Shown: positions 16,270-26,272 of the stretch, in pieces
Numbering within the stretch: the stretch's first letter is position 1
How the letters are laid out: each line of letters begins with the position of its first letter
DNA from: Secundilactobacillus paracollinoides DSM 15502 = JCM 11969
GTDB taxonomy: Bacteria; Bacillota; Bacilli; Lactobacillales; Lactobacillaceae
Length of the DNA: 33,441 nucleotides
Reading direction: 5' to 3'
Assembly (NCBI RefSeq): GCF_001311135.1
Contig: NZ_BBAG01000038.1
Span: 1-33,441 of the forward strand
The notes under the pieces: generated by a model
The model's input: only the letters and a program-made list of their open reading frames with translations
Told to the model about the DNA's origin: nothing
The model's database searches: none
Translations under genes and position numbers: made by a program

Positions 16270-17280
16270 CTACAAATGCAGAATCGATTTCGCTGTCCCA
16301 GAACCAATCTGATCACGTTGGGCTTGTGTCAAATCAGCATCGTCTAAAAAGGTCGCAATCTTATCCGTTGGTTCATAGGGATAATCCGTTGAAAATAGAA
16401 TGTGGTCGGCACCGAATTCGTTGACTGCCCACTGTAACTGGTTTTGATCAAACAACCCACTTGGTGACACGTAGAGATTATGGTGGAAATAATAGGAAAT
16501 ATCGTGTTTCAAACCAGGCTTCGTTGGCATGATTGTCTCATCCATCCGGTGCATGTAAAAACTGACCAGCTCGCCCCAGTGGCCCATCATGATCTTCAGG
16601 TCAGGGAACTGGTCAAAGCGCCCCGCTAAAACAAGCCGGACAAATTGCAGACCCGTTTCAGCATGCCAGCCAAACCCAGGCAGTCCAAGCGCACCACCGC
16701 TTGCGAGTGGGTACTGGTCACTCAAATAATAGGTGTTGAGGACTGCTGGCGCCGTCATCCCTGGATGAATGTAGATCGGCACATCCAATTCGGCCGCTTT
16801 TTCAAAAATGGGCGTAAATTGTGGCGCATCCAGAAATTGGCTTTGCACCCGGCCGTGAATCATGGCCCCCTTAAGGCCGTCTTCCTTAACGGCCCGTTCT
16901 AATTCCGCGGCCGCAGCTTCACCGTTTTGAACCGGTAACGCAGCAAACCCGGAAAACCGAGTGGGATACTGTTGAATCACGGCACCAAGATGATCATTCA
17001 TCTCCTGTGCCTGTGCGACAGCTTTATCGGGTGCTGTCCCTTCCAACCCTTCATCGGATAGCACCTGCATTTTAATGTTGTGGGCGTCCATAAAGGCGAG
17101 CCGGTCTTCCAAGGGTTCAATCAATTTATCGTCAACAGCATACTGCGCTAATCCGCCACCGATAGCCTGCCCCAGGCGCTTTGCAGCCGCCGTGTCCGCT
17201 GGTTGCGCGTGTTGCGCGGTCGCCGCTTTCAGGCTCGCAGCAGTTGCATAGTGTTCTTCAACAGTAATGAGTTCAGTCAT
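16270..17280 (-). CDS. Amidohydrolase family 2 protein (ACMSD-like)
   Basis: Intact, 336 residues from the ATG at 17280, preceded by GGGAG. It is a TIM-barrel metal-dependent hydrolase or decarboxylase of the amidohydrolase_2 family. Visible motifs are TVEEHYA (where the family has a metal-binding HxH-like start), PVQNGEAAAAELERAVKEDG, GLKGAMIHGR, VPIYIHPGMTAP, LKIMMGHWGELVSFYMHRMD and DHILFSTDYPYEP, whose aspartate is the usual metal ligand. Related proteins include 2-amino-3-carboxymuconate semialdehyde decarboxylase and dihydroxybenzoate decarboxylases. The substrate is not determinable. It is monocistronic. Confidence 0.87.
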   Translation of the reverse strand: MTELITVEEHYATAASLKAATAQHAQPADTAAAKRLGQAIGGGLAQYAVDDKLIEPLEDRLAFMDAHNIKMQVLSDEGLEGTAPDKAVAQAQEMNDHLGAVIQQYPTRFSGFAALPVQNGEAAAAELERAVKEDGLKGAMIHGRVQSQFLDAPQFTPIFEKAAELDVPIYIHPGMTAPAVLNTYYLSDQYPLASGGALGLPGFGWHAETGLQFVRLVLAGRFDQFPDLKIMMGHWGELVSFYMHRMDETIMPTKPGLKHDISYYFHHNLYVSPSGLFDQNQLQWAVNEFGADHILFSTDYPYEPTDKIATFLDDADLTQAQRDQIGSGTAKSILHL

Positions 17281-17401
17281 GTTAACATCTCCCAATTTTT
17301 CTTTGATCTATCTATTAAAATAAGCCGCAGCCAGTATAGCACCAACGGCCTATAACTTACGGACCACAATCACGTTTTGTGTCACACAACGTCACTCGCA
17401 A

Positions 17402-18217
17402 CTAATCAATAAAGTGTTTGATGGCATCCGCAACACCGCGTTCATAGTCGTGGTCAGTGACGTACTTGGCGACCTGCTTCACAGAGTCGATCCCGTTTGC
17501 GACGGCCACTGGCATACCGGCAACACGCAGCATTGACAGATCGTTATCGTTGTCGCCAATGGCAATGATCTCATCTGCTGAAATGCCTAGTTGTTGACCC
17601 AGGTCCAGCACAGCCTTCCCCTTATCAACACCTAAGTGGTTCACTTCCATATATTGACCGGAAGAATACGTACAATTGATTTGGTCGTTAAAGCGGGTCA
17701 TCACCGCTTGATAGAGTCGATCCTGCACATGTCGTTGCGGGTGCATCCCGATAATTTTCATAATTTGGTCATTTTTAAACGCGGCTAATGTCGGCGCGTT
17801 AAATTCGTCGTAGGCCACGCCACGCGTCTTCAAATAGGCCTGGTCATCAGCTCTTAAATGGTAAATGTACAGGTGATCCAGGGTGTAGACATGGATATCG
17901 ATATCGTCAAATTCCCGCATGATGCCAAAGACCTTTTCAGCCTCATCATGCGGCATTGCGTTGCTGACGATCACCCGGTTGTTTTGATTTTCAACGACCA
18001 CCCCGCCGTTATATGAAATCACGTATTCGTCAGGTTGTTGAAAGAGGCCGAGGGTTTGAAGCAGCGGCTGAATGGTCAAAAAACTCCGCCCGGTATTCGG
18101 GACAAATTTGACGCCCGCCGCAGCTGCTTCCTTAATTGCTGAAACGTTGGCTTCTGAAATACTGCCATCCTTTCGCAATAGCGTTTCATCGAGATCACTG
18201 GTGATTAGTCTGTACAT
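17402..18217 (-). CDS. HAD-superfamily IIB (Cof-type) phosphatase
   Basis: Intact, 271 residues from the ATG at 18217. That ATG is 9 bases after GGAGG; the ATG at 18226 is only 2 bases from it. All HAD motifs are visible: motif I DLDETLL with the nucleophile and acid aspartates, motif II PNTGRS, motif III lysine in GVDKGKAVLDLG, and motif IV GDNDNDLSML. The large C2B cap lies between motifs II and III. Such enzymes hydrolyse sugar phosphates, phosphorylated coenzymes or nucleotides in the cytoplasm. The position beside the FGGY kinase hints at sugar phosphates, but a terminator separates them. Confidence 0.9.
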   Translation of the reverse strand: MYRLITSDLDETLLRKDGSISEANVSAIKEAAAAGVKFVPNTGRSFLTIQPLLQTLGLFQQPDEYVISYNGGVVVENQNNRVIVSNAMPHDEAEKVFGIMREFDDIDIHVYTLDHLYIYHLRADDQAYLKTRGVAYDEFNAPTLAAFKNDQIMKIIGMHPQRHVQDRLYQAVMTRFNDQINCTYSSGQYMEVNHLGVDKGKAVLDLGQQLGISADEIIAIGDNDNDLSMLRVAGMPVAVANGIDSVKQVAKYVTDHDYERGVADAIKHFID

Positions 18218-18247
18218 CGTACTCATTCCTCCCTTAATTAGACACCA

Positions 18248-18281
18248 AAGCGGGGAAGGTTCGCACCCGCCCCGCTTTTAT
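18248..18281. terminator. Terminator between the FGGY kinase and HAD genes
   Basis: AAAGCGGGG and CCCCGCTTTTA form a 9-bp GC-rich stem with T-rich flanks. It would end transcripts of the kinase gene on the minus strand. Confidence 0.75.
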
Positions 18282-18353
18282 TCTATCAGCTAATTACATT
18301 CATTTCGAAACATTCACATCATTCACGATATCATTTTCACAAAACGGTCTTTC

Positions 18354-19894
18354 CTATGATTCTTCGATCCCGGAGATCAAGGACAATTCGTGCATATCAT
18401 CACCTAAGTCCTTGTAAACATTCCGGTACAGTTTGTAGTACTTGTTGTAGATGTCATGCTGTTCCTTGCGTGGTTCAACCTTGTCGCCAAGGACTTGCCA
18501 CTTTTGTACATCATCGACGGTCAGGCTGTCAGTGGCTAGACCGGCAAGCATGACGTCACCCAAGTTAGCTTCGGCGTCATCGATCGGTGTCCGAACAGCG
18601 TAGCCCGTCACGTCAGCAAACATTTGAACCCAGGCCTTAGAGTGGGTGACCCCACCAGCGATCACAATGTAGTCGCCGAGGTCACGGCCAGTACTTTCGA
18701 TACTGTGCCGAAGCGCGTAGCAGACGGCTTCTTCAAAGGCGTGAAACACATCAGCTTTGGTGTGAACCAAGGACAACCCAAGAATGGTCCCCTTTGCATC
18801 AGAGTTCCAAATTGGTGCCCGTTCACCCATGAAGTAAGGCAGAACGACTAAGCCGCGACTACCAGCTGGGACGTCCTTGGCTTCTTCACCAAGGGTGACG
18901 TAGGCGTTCTTGCCGCCAGCCTTTTGAACAGCTACTTCAGCTTCACCGAAATTATCACGGAACCACTTCGTAATGGCACCGGCAGTTGCCGACCCACTAA
19001 AGTTATAAACGAGTTCGCGTGACTTGTATGGGTATGGCCAAACGATCAGGCCCTTGCCCTTAATTGGGGTTTCACTGACTAACGCAGCGTTCATTGAAGA
19101 GCCGATAGCGGCAACGTAACGGCCAGGCTTCAAAACGCCCATCCCGATGTTAGCAGCCCCAACGTCGACCCCACCAGCGATGACTGGTAAGCCTTCAGGC
19201 AAGCCAAGATCTTCAGCAGATTCCTTCGTTAATCGTCCTGCGACTTCGGTGGCATCAACGAACTTTTGCGGCATCTTGTCCATTGGTACACCCATGGCGT
19301 CCATCATTTCTTTAGACCAAGTACCCTTATTGATATCGTAGAACCCACCAATGTTACCAGCAGCGGAATAATCGATTGAAACGGCACCGGTCAACTTGTA
19401 GATAGCGTAGTTGTTCGGTGGCAGGAATAACGCAGTCTTCTTCCAGTTTTCTGGTTCGTGGTTCTTGATCCAGAGCACCTTAGTATACCCATAGTAGGGG
19501 TCAACAACATCGTTCCCAGTAATTTCAGATAACCGGTCAAGGTCAACGTTATCCTTGACCCATTGGGTTTCTTCGGCAGCACGACGGTCCATCCAGATCA
19601 GGTCTGGGCGAACGGGGTTCATGTCCTTATCGACGGGAACGCCTGAACCACCATACAGACCACTAAGGCCGATACCTTGAACGTCCTTTGGGTCAACACC
19701 GCTATCCTTAACAACGGCGCGGATAGAATCTTTCACACCCTTTACCCAAACGTCTGGCCACTGTTCAGCCAGAGCGGACGTGGGGTCAACACATCATATT
19801 CTTCAAGGTCTTGGGCCAGCAGTTTACCATTAGTATCCATTAAAATACTCTTAGTGCCTGACGTCCCAATATCGGTTCCGATTAAATACTTCAT
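18354..19894 (-). pseudogene. FGGY-family carbohydrate (polyol/pentulose) kinase, frameshifted
   Basis: ATP-dependent sugar kinase of the FGGY family. The N-terminus has the first ATP-phosphate loop (YLIGTDIGTSGTKSILMDTN). The middle has SIDYSAAGNIGGFYDINKGT and GLPVIAGGVDVGAANIGMGV. The C-domain has FMGERAPIWNSDAKGTILGL and the second phosphate motif YIVIAGGVTHSKAWVQMFAD. The frame breaks near 19769 in a G run; one more G restores PLWAEQWPDVWVKGVKDS. The restored length is 513 residues, normal for the family. The exact substrate (xylulose, ribulose, other) cannot be told. The ATG at 19894 is preceded by AGAGGAAC. It has its own promoter and cre site upstream. Confidence 0.87.
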
Positions 19895-20329
19895 TGTCTG
19901 TTCCTCTTTTCATCCATTTTCCAATGTCGCTGACTAAGCAGCGCGACAGTAATGTGAATCCCTTCAACGCGCTTGTAGAAGTAACTGGCTAAGTCAAGCC
20001 GTTAATGTTGGGCGATCGACGGTTTGACTTAACCAGCTACACCGTTCAAAACGGTAACTGGTTGAGTTGCAATGCGTTGGAAAGTAGCCCATTGCAGTGA
20101 GTTTTACTAGCATTGGTTAATTGCAAGTTAAGAAAATCATTTGTGGTGCTTTTCAGGAAACATACCGGCATCGCGCCCCTGGTGATGGAATCGGGGAAAC
20201 GGTGACCTGTTAAGGCAAACCAATCAGTGCCATCATCTAAGCGTCTAAGGGGTTGTCTGATCCATAACTGAAGTGATGCTGAGCAAACATCATTTCATTA
20301 ATAGGTGGGTGTCATGGATCAAGTCGAAT

Positions 20330-20344
20330 CGGTACCGCTTACAT
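20330..20344. promoter_or_regulatory. cre-like site upstream of the FGGY kinase
   Basis: The minus strand ATGTAAGCGGTACCG fits WTGNAANCGNWNNCW except for the final base. It lies about 30 bases downstream of a -10 box, where CcpA would block transcription. Confidence 0.6.
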
Positions 20345-20373
20345 ATTTGAAATAATCAACAACGGATACCCTT

Positions 20374-20401
20374 ATTATAGTTGGAAATCATATTAAGTCA
20401 G
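20374..20401 (-). promoter_or_regulatory. Promoter of the FGGY kinase
   Basis: On the minus strand CTGACT, a 16-base spacer, then a perfect TATAAT at 20379-20374. This gives the kinase its own transcription start, separate from the SDR upstream. Confidence 0.5.
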
Positions 20402-20588
20402 TTAAGCTGGCTTGGCTTACCGGCGAACTATCATTTCTAGTATCCTGATCGTTTCAAGCAAGGCAGTCATTAAAATGGTCTTTATAAGTGGGTAATGATC
20501 ATTGTGTTGTTATGGCTGAGCGACTGCGATGCCTTATTTGTCACTAACTGTCATTGCGCTTATCAGTTGCCGGTATAAAGGCTTCAGT

Positions 20589-21364
20589 CTACCAAGCAGT
20601 GAAGGCACCATCGATGAGGTAATCTTCACCAGTTGAGAAGCTGCTGGTATCGCCGGCCAGGTAAACGGCCATGCCTTGTAATTCATCGGGCTTACCTAAG
20701 CGGCCAAGTGGTGCCCAGTCGTTCCAGGTCTTGATCAATGGCTTCAGATCTGGTGAACTCAAGGTCAAGTCAGTCCCCATGTAACCAGGACTCATGGTGT
20801 TAACACGAACGCCCTTCTTAGCCCATTCAATGGCAAGTGACTTGGATAATTGAATAACACCGGCCTTGGTTGCGTTGTATGAACATTGTGGTTGTGGCCG
20901 GTTGACAATGTGTGCTGACATTGAAGCGGTGTTGACGATTGAACCCTTACCCTGCTTCAACATGTAACGACCAGCAGCCGTTGAGCAAAGGAAAACGACG
21001 TTCAAGTTGAGGTTAACCACTTTTTGCCATTGTTCGAATGTCATTTCTTCGGCTGGGATGTTTAAACAAACACCAGCGTTGTTAAAGGCTGCATCCAAAC
21101 CGCCTAACTTGTCGACAACTGTCTTGATCATGTCTTCAACTTGATCTTGATCAGTCACATCAGTTGCAACGGCAATGGTCTTACGGCCCGTGTCCTTTGC
21201 AATCTCATCCGCAGTAGCTTGCGCCTTGTCACCGTTGATATCAACGATCGCAACGTCGCACCGGCTTCTGCTAACCCGGTTGCCATGGCTTTCCCTAATC
21301 CTTGAGCACCGACGGTAACGTAAGCAACTTTACCGTCAAGGCGCATCCGATCTAAAATACCCAT
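20589..21364 (-). pseudogene. SDR-family oxidoreductase (polyol dehydrogenase-like), frameshifted
   Basis: Classical short-chain dehydrogenase. The C-part has the NNAG motif (DAAFNNAGVCLNIPAEEMTF), the active-site serine (GSIVNTASMSAHIVNRPQPQ) and the YNATK catalytic pair. The sequence pattern resembles fungal and bacterial sorbose, arabinitol or xylulose reductases. The frame breaks near 21258; one added base gives AEAGADVAIVDINGDKAQ. The cofactor motif reads VTVGAQGLGKA, with V where the first glycine of TGxxxGxG belongs. The restored length is 258 residues. It lies between the kinase and symporter genes, so oxidation of an imported polyol is the likely role (inference). The ATG at 21364 has AGGAGG upstream. 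Confidence 0.85.
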
Positions 21365-21553
21365 AATTGAATCCTCCTAATTTTTATTTGAAAGTTATTT
21401 TATAAAACGACTTTCTTTAATTCGTGAATAAGCGTAATTCTAAAGTTTCTCGTTGTCAATAGTTTTTTGACAACGTTTCCATTTCTTTGACGAGCACCAT
21501 CTCCTTAAAGGCTAGAAACCCTGATGGAACGCGAACAAACAGACTTTAATTAA

Positions 21554-23048
21554 CTAATGTTGACCTGAAGTTGGCGTATCAGTAGCGAGATTTCCCTGAC
21601 CAGTTGTCGTCGTTGAGTCCGTTGTCGCAGTTTCTTCCTTGCCGCCATTTTCAGTCTTCAATCGTTTGCTTAATTCCTTAACGATTTCAGCATGTTTGGC
21701 TTCAGTTAACGTGACTTTTGAGCCAAAAATAATGGCTGCAATGACTAATAAGATAATCGGAATATAGAACATAAACGTATTGAATTCCTGAACACCGCCA
21801 GACGTAATGTCGCTGGGCTTAGCGTTCCCAGTCATCCCAACGGCGACGGCAACGACACCAACGATCCCGTTTGAAATGGCACCCGCTAATTTATCAAGCA
21901 GCGGTCGAACGGACAGGGTCACGGATTCGTTCCGTGTCCCGTTGATCAATTGCCCGTATTCCACACTATCCGTAATCGTCATCAGTGTTGCTAAGAAGAT
22001 CAGTGGGTATGGGAAGAAGTAAAAGGCAACGGCAACTAAGACCATCGGCAGGCTCTGGCCAGCGAACAAGAAGATGATGTAGCCAATCAGCATAAAGGCG
22101 ATTCCGCCAACATAGATGCTTTCCGGTGAATCAGAGATTCCAAAGCTGGGAAGAGTGAGACCGAAATAACGCCTAAGATACAAGTGATCACACCGACCCA
22201 GGTATAGGCACCGGCGTTCCCTAACCGATATCTGAAGTAGTACATCAACAGTGAGTTGGTGACCACGTAACTAAAGGCAAACAGAATGTATGATGCAGAG
22301 ATCCATAAGAGCTGCTTATTGTTTCCGATAGCCCGAAAGATATCAGAAACCGTGGTGTGCTTCACATTAGAACGAATCAGATTATGTTGTTCCTTGATGT
22401 TGAGGCAGGTAATTAAGGCCCCACCGGCACACAGGATCACAACGATTGCTACGTAACCCGTCCAGCCGGCACGCGTCTGAGTCCCGTATGACACGTGGGA
22501 AATCAGGTGTGAGAATAACATGATGGCTGGCGTAATAATGACAATAACGATTTGAGCCCCCAGCGTAGACCCGATCCGGGAGCAGTCCCAAACTTAGTCC
22601 GCGTCTTCGTGTCCAGGCTCACTGCTGGCAGCATGGACCAGAGCGCAATATCACTGAATGAGTAGAACACATCGACCATCAAGAACGTGATGATCAAGAG
22701 GATCAGGTAGATCATTGGGTTGTTCCAAGCTAACCCAAAGTAATCAGAAAACAGGAAGAGGAGCCCAACTGAGGCGACCACCGATCCGGTCATGATCCAC
22801 GGTCGGAACTTCCCCCAGCGGGTCTGCGTGTTATCAACAACCCCACCGATCAGCGGATCAAAGAAGATCTCACCGACCCGAATGACAACGACGGCAATGG
22901 TCACAATGCCGACCATCTTTTCGTCTGACGCATTCGTAAACAACTGGCTCGTCAGAAACATCATGAAATAGATACTAAGCGTGTTATAGAACGCATCGTG
23001 ACCGAACGTTCCTAACGCGTAGGAAACATACTTTCTCAAAACAAACAC
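21554..23048 (-). pseudogene. GPH-family sugar:cation symporter (MelB-like), two frameshifts
   Basis: Membrane transporter of the glycoside-pentoside-hexuronide family. It starts YALGTFGHDAFYNTLSIYFM and has GEIFFDPLIGGVVDNTQTRW followed by GKFRPWI, the conserved GPH cation/sugar site and loop 2-3 signature. About twelve hydrophobic helices are seen. The C-terminal tail is hydrophilic and threonine-rich (TATTDSTTTTGQGNLATDTP). The frame breaks near 22579 (C run) and near 22121 (A run). Restoring one base each gives RIGSTLGAQIVIVII and HRKSIYVGGIAFMLIGY, for about 498 residues. The start is either the GTG at 23048 or, more likely, the TTG at 23039, which is well spaced from GCGAGGTG. It is the uptake gene of the polyol locus. 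Confidence 0.87.
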
Positions 23049-23396
23049 CTCGCATTAGATTTAACCGACAACTTCACTTAAATAGTTTTGTAGATCCATT
23101 TAATAGAACCAATTGCAACGCCAGTATATCTGTAATCGTTTTCATTAGCACTGAGTTTCAGGGTTAATTATTTTATTCACAATAATTCACTTTAAACATT
23201 CTACCGGGCTTCTTATATGTATTGTTTTTAACAAAAAATCATCAGAAATGAACAAAAAAATAGTGGTTGTGAAATCGCTATCAATTGTTTCACTGCCCAA
23301 TTTTGAAAACCTGCTTTATATTTTAATAAGTCGGTTTTTATTTTGCCGGATTGTGCTAAACTTAGCTTAATCACACTTTAGAAAGGAGGCCCCATT
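23049..23396. other. Divergent promoter region between the GPH symporter and ROK regulator
   Basis: AT-rich, with no gene. It contains a full cre match and should hold the operator of the ROK regulator, but no convincing inverted repeat was picked out. Confidence 0.5.
23130..23145. promoter_or_regulatory. cre site upstream of the GPH symporter
   Basis: The minus strand ATGAAAACGATTACA fits every position of WTGNAANCGNWNNCW. It lies about 85-95 bases before the symporter start and implies CcpA control of the sugar locus. Confidence 0.65.
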
Positions 23397-24511
23397 TTGA
23401 GTAGTAATATGCAATCGATTCAACAATCAAACTATTCTGACATCTACCATTTGCTGTACGCGCATGACAAATTGTCCAAGCAAGACATTGCCGATGAGCT
23501 GGGGTTGAGCCTCCCCACTGTCAGCACCAATCTCCAAAAGTTGATCAATCAACAACTCGTTATGAAAAACGGGCAGTTAAAATCATTGATCGGACGTCGG
23601 GCAACGGCTTATTCGATTGATCCAAACGTTGGTCTGAGTATTGGTGTGGAACTTTACCGCACTAACGCCACAATTGCGATTATAAATCTGCGTAACGACA
23701 TCTTAGCGCTACATACTGTTAACATTCCCTTTGCCAACGATACTGAGTACTGCGAGGTGCTCAGTCAGCAACTACTCCAGCTGATCCGCAACAAGGGATT
23801 GAGTTTAAACCAAATCACCGGTGCTGGGATCGGTATCCAAGGATTGATCTCAAACGACGGTACAACGGTCCTTTACGGCAAGATTTTGGGTGGCACCGGC
23901 ATGAAAACATCAGATTTCAGCCAGTACCTGCCATTCCCGGTCACCTTTTACCATGATGCGGACTGCGTGGCTGTTGCCGAATTTGCGGGCACCCCAACGG
24001 ATGGCATCTTCCTGTCGATCAACGAACACATCGGGACCGCCATCATTATTAACGGTCAGGTGCTTAAAAGTACCAGCGGGCGTGACGGCACCATGGAACA
24101 CATCACACTGAACGCTGTCGACGGGCCAGTCTGCTACTGTGGCCGCCGCGGCTGCATTGAGACGTACTGTTCCTTAAGTTCATTGCTCCAGCCAAACGAA
24201 ACACTGGCCAGCTTTTTCAGTGACCTGCATCAAAAGAAGAAGGCCGTGGTCAAACGGTTTGAAACCTACCTCGACTACTTAGCCGATGCCATTTACAATC
24301 TGCACATGTTCATCGATACGCCGTTGATCATCGCTGGCGAGCTGACAAAGTATCTTAACGAGACCATTTACGACGCCTCAAGAAGCGGCTCAAGGAACGC
24401 TCCGTTTTCCCAGAAAATGAAGAATACCTGCGCTTTGGGAAAGTCGGCGACCACTCCGTTGCAATTGGCGCTGCTATTCCCGCCATTAACGATTTGTTAG
24501 CTGATATTTAA
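23397..24511 (+). pseudogene. ROK-family (NagC/XylR-type) transcriptional regulator, frameshifted
   Basis: The N-terminal winged helix (LSKQDIADELGLSLPTVSTN) is followed by a ROK sugar-kinase-like domain. This has GVELYRTNATIAIINLRNDI, the sugar-binding EHITLN segment and the zinc motif CYCGRRGCIETYC. The TTG start at 23397 has AAGGAGG 7 bases upstream. The frame breaks near 24376 in a C run; one more C restores DALKKRLKERSVFPENEEYL, then VGDHSVAIGAAIPAINDLL, ending at the TAA at 24509-24511. The restored length is 371 residues. It is divergent from the symporter and is the expected inducer-sensing repressor of the polyol locus. Confidence 0.87.
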
Positions 24512-24528
24512 ATGGGTTCGAGCCACTA

Positions 24529-24574
24529 AAAAAACGGTTTTGAGTCTCCTTTGCAGAGAATCAAAACCGTTTTC
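24529..24574. terminator. Bidirectional terminator between the ROK gene and the small gene
   Basis: AAAACGGTTTTGA and TCAAAACCGTTTT are perfect 13-base complements, with T runs on both strands. Confidence 0.9.
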
Positions 24575-24601
24575 TTAATTTCGGACGCCACCTTCAAAAA
24601 T

Positions 24602-24904
24602 TTAGGCCAGCATCGTTGTGACCTTTTCATGGAATGCCTGATAGCATTGGCCAATTCGGTCGGTATGGTTCATATAACTCGCAGCAAAACCGCTTAATAT
24701 CAGGTCATTTAACTGCCAAAATTCAGTATCGATCTCACTAAGATCATCATCCGTTACCGTTTCTAACGTCGTCAACTGCTGGCTTGCTTGAATTAAATAG
24801 GTGGCAGACACCACATTGTTGCTGGCGTTAACCGCGTGCGCCACCAAATCGTCCATCCGTGACAATGCCTTTGTTTCTTGTTGCGACCGCTTTACATCGA
24901 GCAT
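24602..24904 (-). CDS. Small hypothetical protein
   Basis: A 100-residue acidic, helical protein, not recognised. The start ATG at 24904 is 8 bases after AAGGA; the ATG at 24913 lies inside that sequence. There is no signal peptide or membrane helix. Its own promoter is plausible (minus strand TTAAAG, 17 bases, TACAAT) and it has a strong terminator, so it is probably a real gene. No partner is adjacent in an operon. Confidence 0.6.
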   Translation of the reverse strand: MLDVKRSQQETKALSRMDDLVAHAVNASNNVVSATYLIQASQQLTTLETVTDDDLSEIDTEFWQLNDLILSGFAASYMNHTDRIGQCYQAFHEKVTTMLA

Positions 24905-25020
24905 ACGAGTCATCCTTTCAAATCGTGTTAATTGCTAATTGTATTTAATAAAATCATTTTCTTTAATATAACACAATTTGAATGGATTACTAGCTTTCTA
25001 CGCGTGATTTATACCGCTAT

Positions 25021-25060
25021 AAAGCGCCCCATCTAAACCAAGTTTTAGATGGGGCGCTTA
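25021..25060 (-). terminator. Terminator of the MarR-reductase operon
   Basis: GCGCCCCATCTAAA and TTTAGATGGGGCGC form a perfect 14-bp stem. On the minus strand it is followed by a T-rich stretch, 8 bases after the stop at 25068. Confidence 0.85.
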
Positions 25061-25067
25061 AAGGGGC

Positions 25068-25550
25068 CTATTTAAAGTTTCTTTCAGCCAACAACATATC
25101 GTGAAGAAAATTCCCGATGAGTTCTAAGTCATCATCGCTATATTTTTCATGAATCACACTTAACCGCTGTGTTTCAAGCGTCGCGTGCATCTCATCGTGT
25201 GTGTCAGCAATCGTTCGCCCATTTGTCGTCAATTTATAATACAAATTCTTCTGATTTTGAGCTTGTTTATAACTTGAGATCAACGCCAGTTTCAGCAATG
25301 TCTTAGCGGCCCGAGTGACGCCACCACGAGTCACATTTAGCGTTTGTGCCAATTCGATGCCCGTCATATCCTGACGTTTCAAAGCCGACAGGATGTGCAG
25401 CCCTACGATCGACGTTTTCGGGACCATCGCACTTAATGCTGGCTCTTCCAGGTGGTTAACGATCCACGACTGTTCGCGATTCACGGCGTCCCGTTCCGTA
25501 ATCATCTGGCGGAGTTCATCAAATATCCGGTTTTCCATTTCTTTCGTCAT
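25068..25550 (-). CDS. MarR-family transcriptional regulator
   Basis: Intact, 160 residues. Its winged helix (HILSALKRQDMTGIELAQ, LNVTRGGVTRAAKTLLKLAL, NQKNLYYKLTTNGRTI) parallels the MarR protein at 13321-13809 closely enough to call them paralogues. It is the second gene of an operon, 61 bases after the quinone reductase gene. The obvious operator is the long inverted repeat over the operon promoter at 26273-26324. The inducer is unknown; quinones or azo compounds would fit the partner enzyme. Confidence 0.87.
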   Translation of the reverse strand: MTKEMENRIFDELRQMITERDAVNREQSWIVNHLEEPALSAMVPKTSIVGLHILSALKRQDMTGIELAQTLNVTRGGVTRAAKTLLKLALISSYKQAQNQKNLYYKLTTNGRTIADTHDEMHATLETQRLSVIHEKYSDDDLELIGNFLHDMLLAERNFK

Positions 25551-25611
25551 GTCATCGGCCCCATCTCTTTCATGCTAGTGACAGTATACCAAATTGATGG
25601 TACGCCTGAGA

Positions 25612-26244
25612 CTAAAATGTTTTGGCTAACTGGGTCGCTTCGTCATTCGCTGCAGCTAAAATGGTCGCAGTTTGTTCTGGCATTTGGTCGCAGCCCTCGA
25701 TGAAAATTTTATTGGTATCTTTGATCCCGTAGAGGTTAAGGATCATGTCCAGATAGCTGTCGCCTAAATCAGCTTGCGCGTTTGGATGCTCTGGATCGTG
25801 ATATAGCCCGCCGGCGGCCTGAATGTGCAGTGCCTTCTTACCGGTCAATAATCCCACTGGGCCGTTTGCCGTGTACTTAAACGTCTTGCGGGTCACTGCT
25901 GTAACGTCAATGTAGGACTTCAGTTCTGCCGGCAAGAAATGGTTGTACATTGGATTGACGAACACGTACTTATCAGCACTTACAAACTCTTCTAGCCAGT
26001 CTGAATGAGCTGCCAGTAAAGTTTCTTCATCGCTGTTGAGTGTCTTGCCGTACTTCACCTTGAGCCAAGCATCAAAGGTCTCGTCGTTGAGTGGCGGCAC
26101 CGACGTTGTGAAGAGGTCGCGGACAACGATCTCGTCTTCTGGGTGGTTTTGTTGATATTGCGTAATAAAGGTTTGGGCAACCTGAACGGATTTTCCAGTT
26201 GTTTCAGTGTGTGGGTGTGCCATGATTACAAGTAATTTTGTCAT
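25612..26244 (-). CDS. azoR: FMN-dependent NADH:quinone/azo oxidoreductase
   Basis: Intact, 210 residues, the usual size for AzoR-type flavodoxin-fold enzymes. FMN-binding features are the N-terminal LLVIMAHPHTETTGKSVQVA and VFVNPMYNHFLPAELKSYID, where the family has PMWNFSIPAxLKxYID. Near the C-terminus are ALHIQAAGGLYHDPEHPNAQ and LNLYGIKDTNKIFIEG. The enzyme uses NADH to reduce quinones or azo dyes by two electrons. It is first in an operon with a MarR regulator, consistent with electrophile stress control. The ATG at 26244 is preceded by AAGGAG. The gene symbol reflects family resemblance only. Confidence 0.87.
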   Translation of the reverse strand: MTKLLVIMAHPHTETTGKSVQVAQTFITQYQQNHPEDEIVVRDLFTTSVPPLNDETFDAWLKVKYGKTLNSDEETLLAAHSDWLEEFVSADKYVFVNPMYNHFLPAELKSYIDVTAVTRKTFKYTANGPVGLLTGKKALHIQAAGGLYHDPEHPNAQADLGDSYLDMILNLYGIKDTNKIFIEGCDQMPEQTATILAAANDEATQLAKTF

Positions 26245-26272
26245 TTTTAGTGGTGCTCCTTAATTATTTTAA

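Larger units (their letters stand above)
19895..20588. other. Long leader/intergenic region between the SDR and FGGY kinase genes
   Basis: No gene is seen. It holds a large hairpin (19982-20039), ACCGTT/AACGGT (20041-20055), and TGCAATG/CATTGCA at about 20068-20096. A nested inverted repeat TGATCCAT/ATGGATCA lies at about 20258-20321. A cre-like site and a promoter-like element follow. On the minus strand this would be a 5' leader of several hundred bases for the kinase. Confidence 0.55.
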
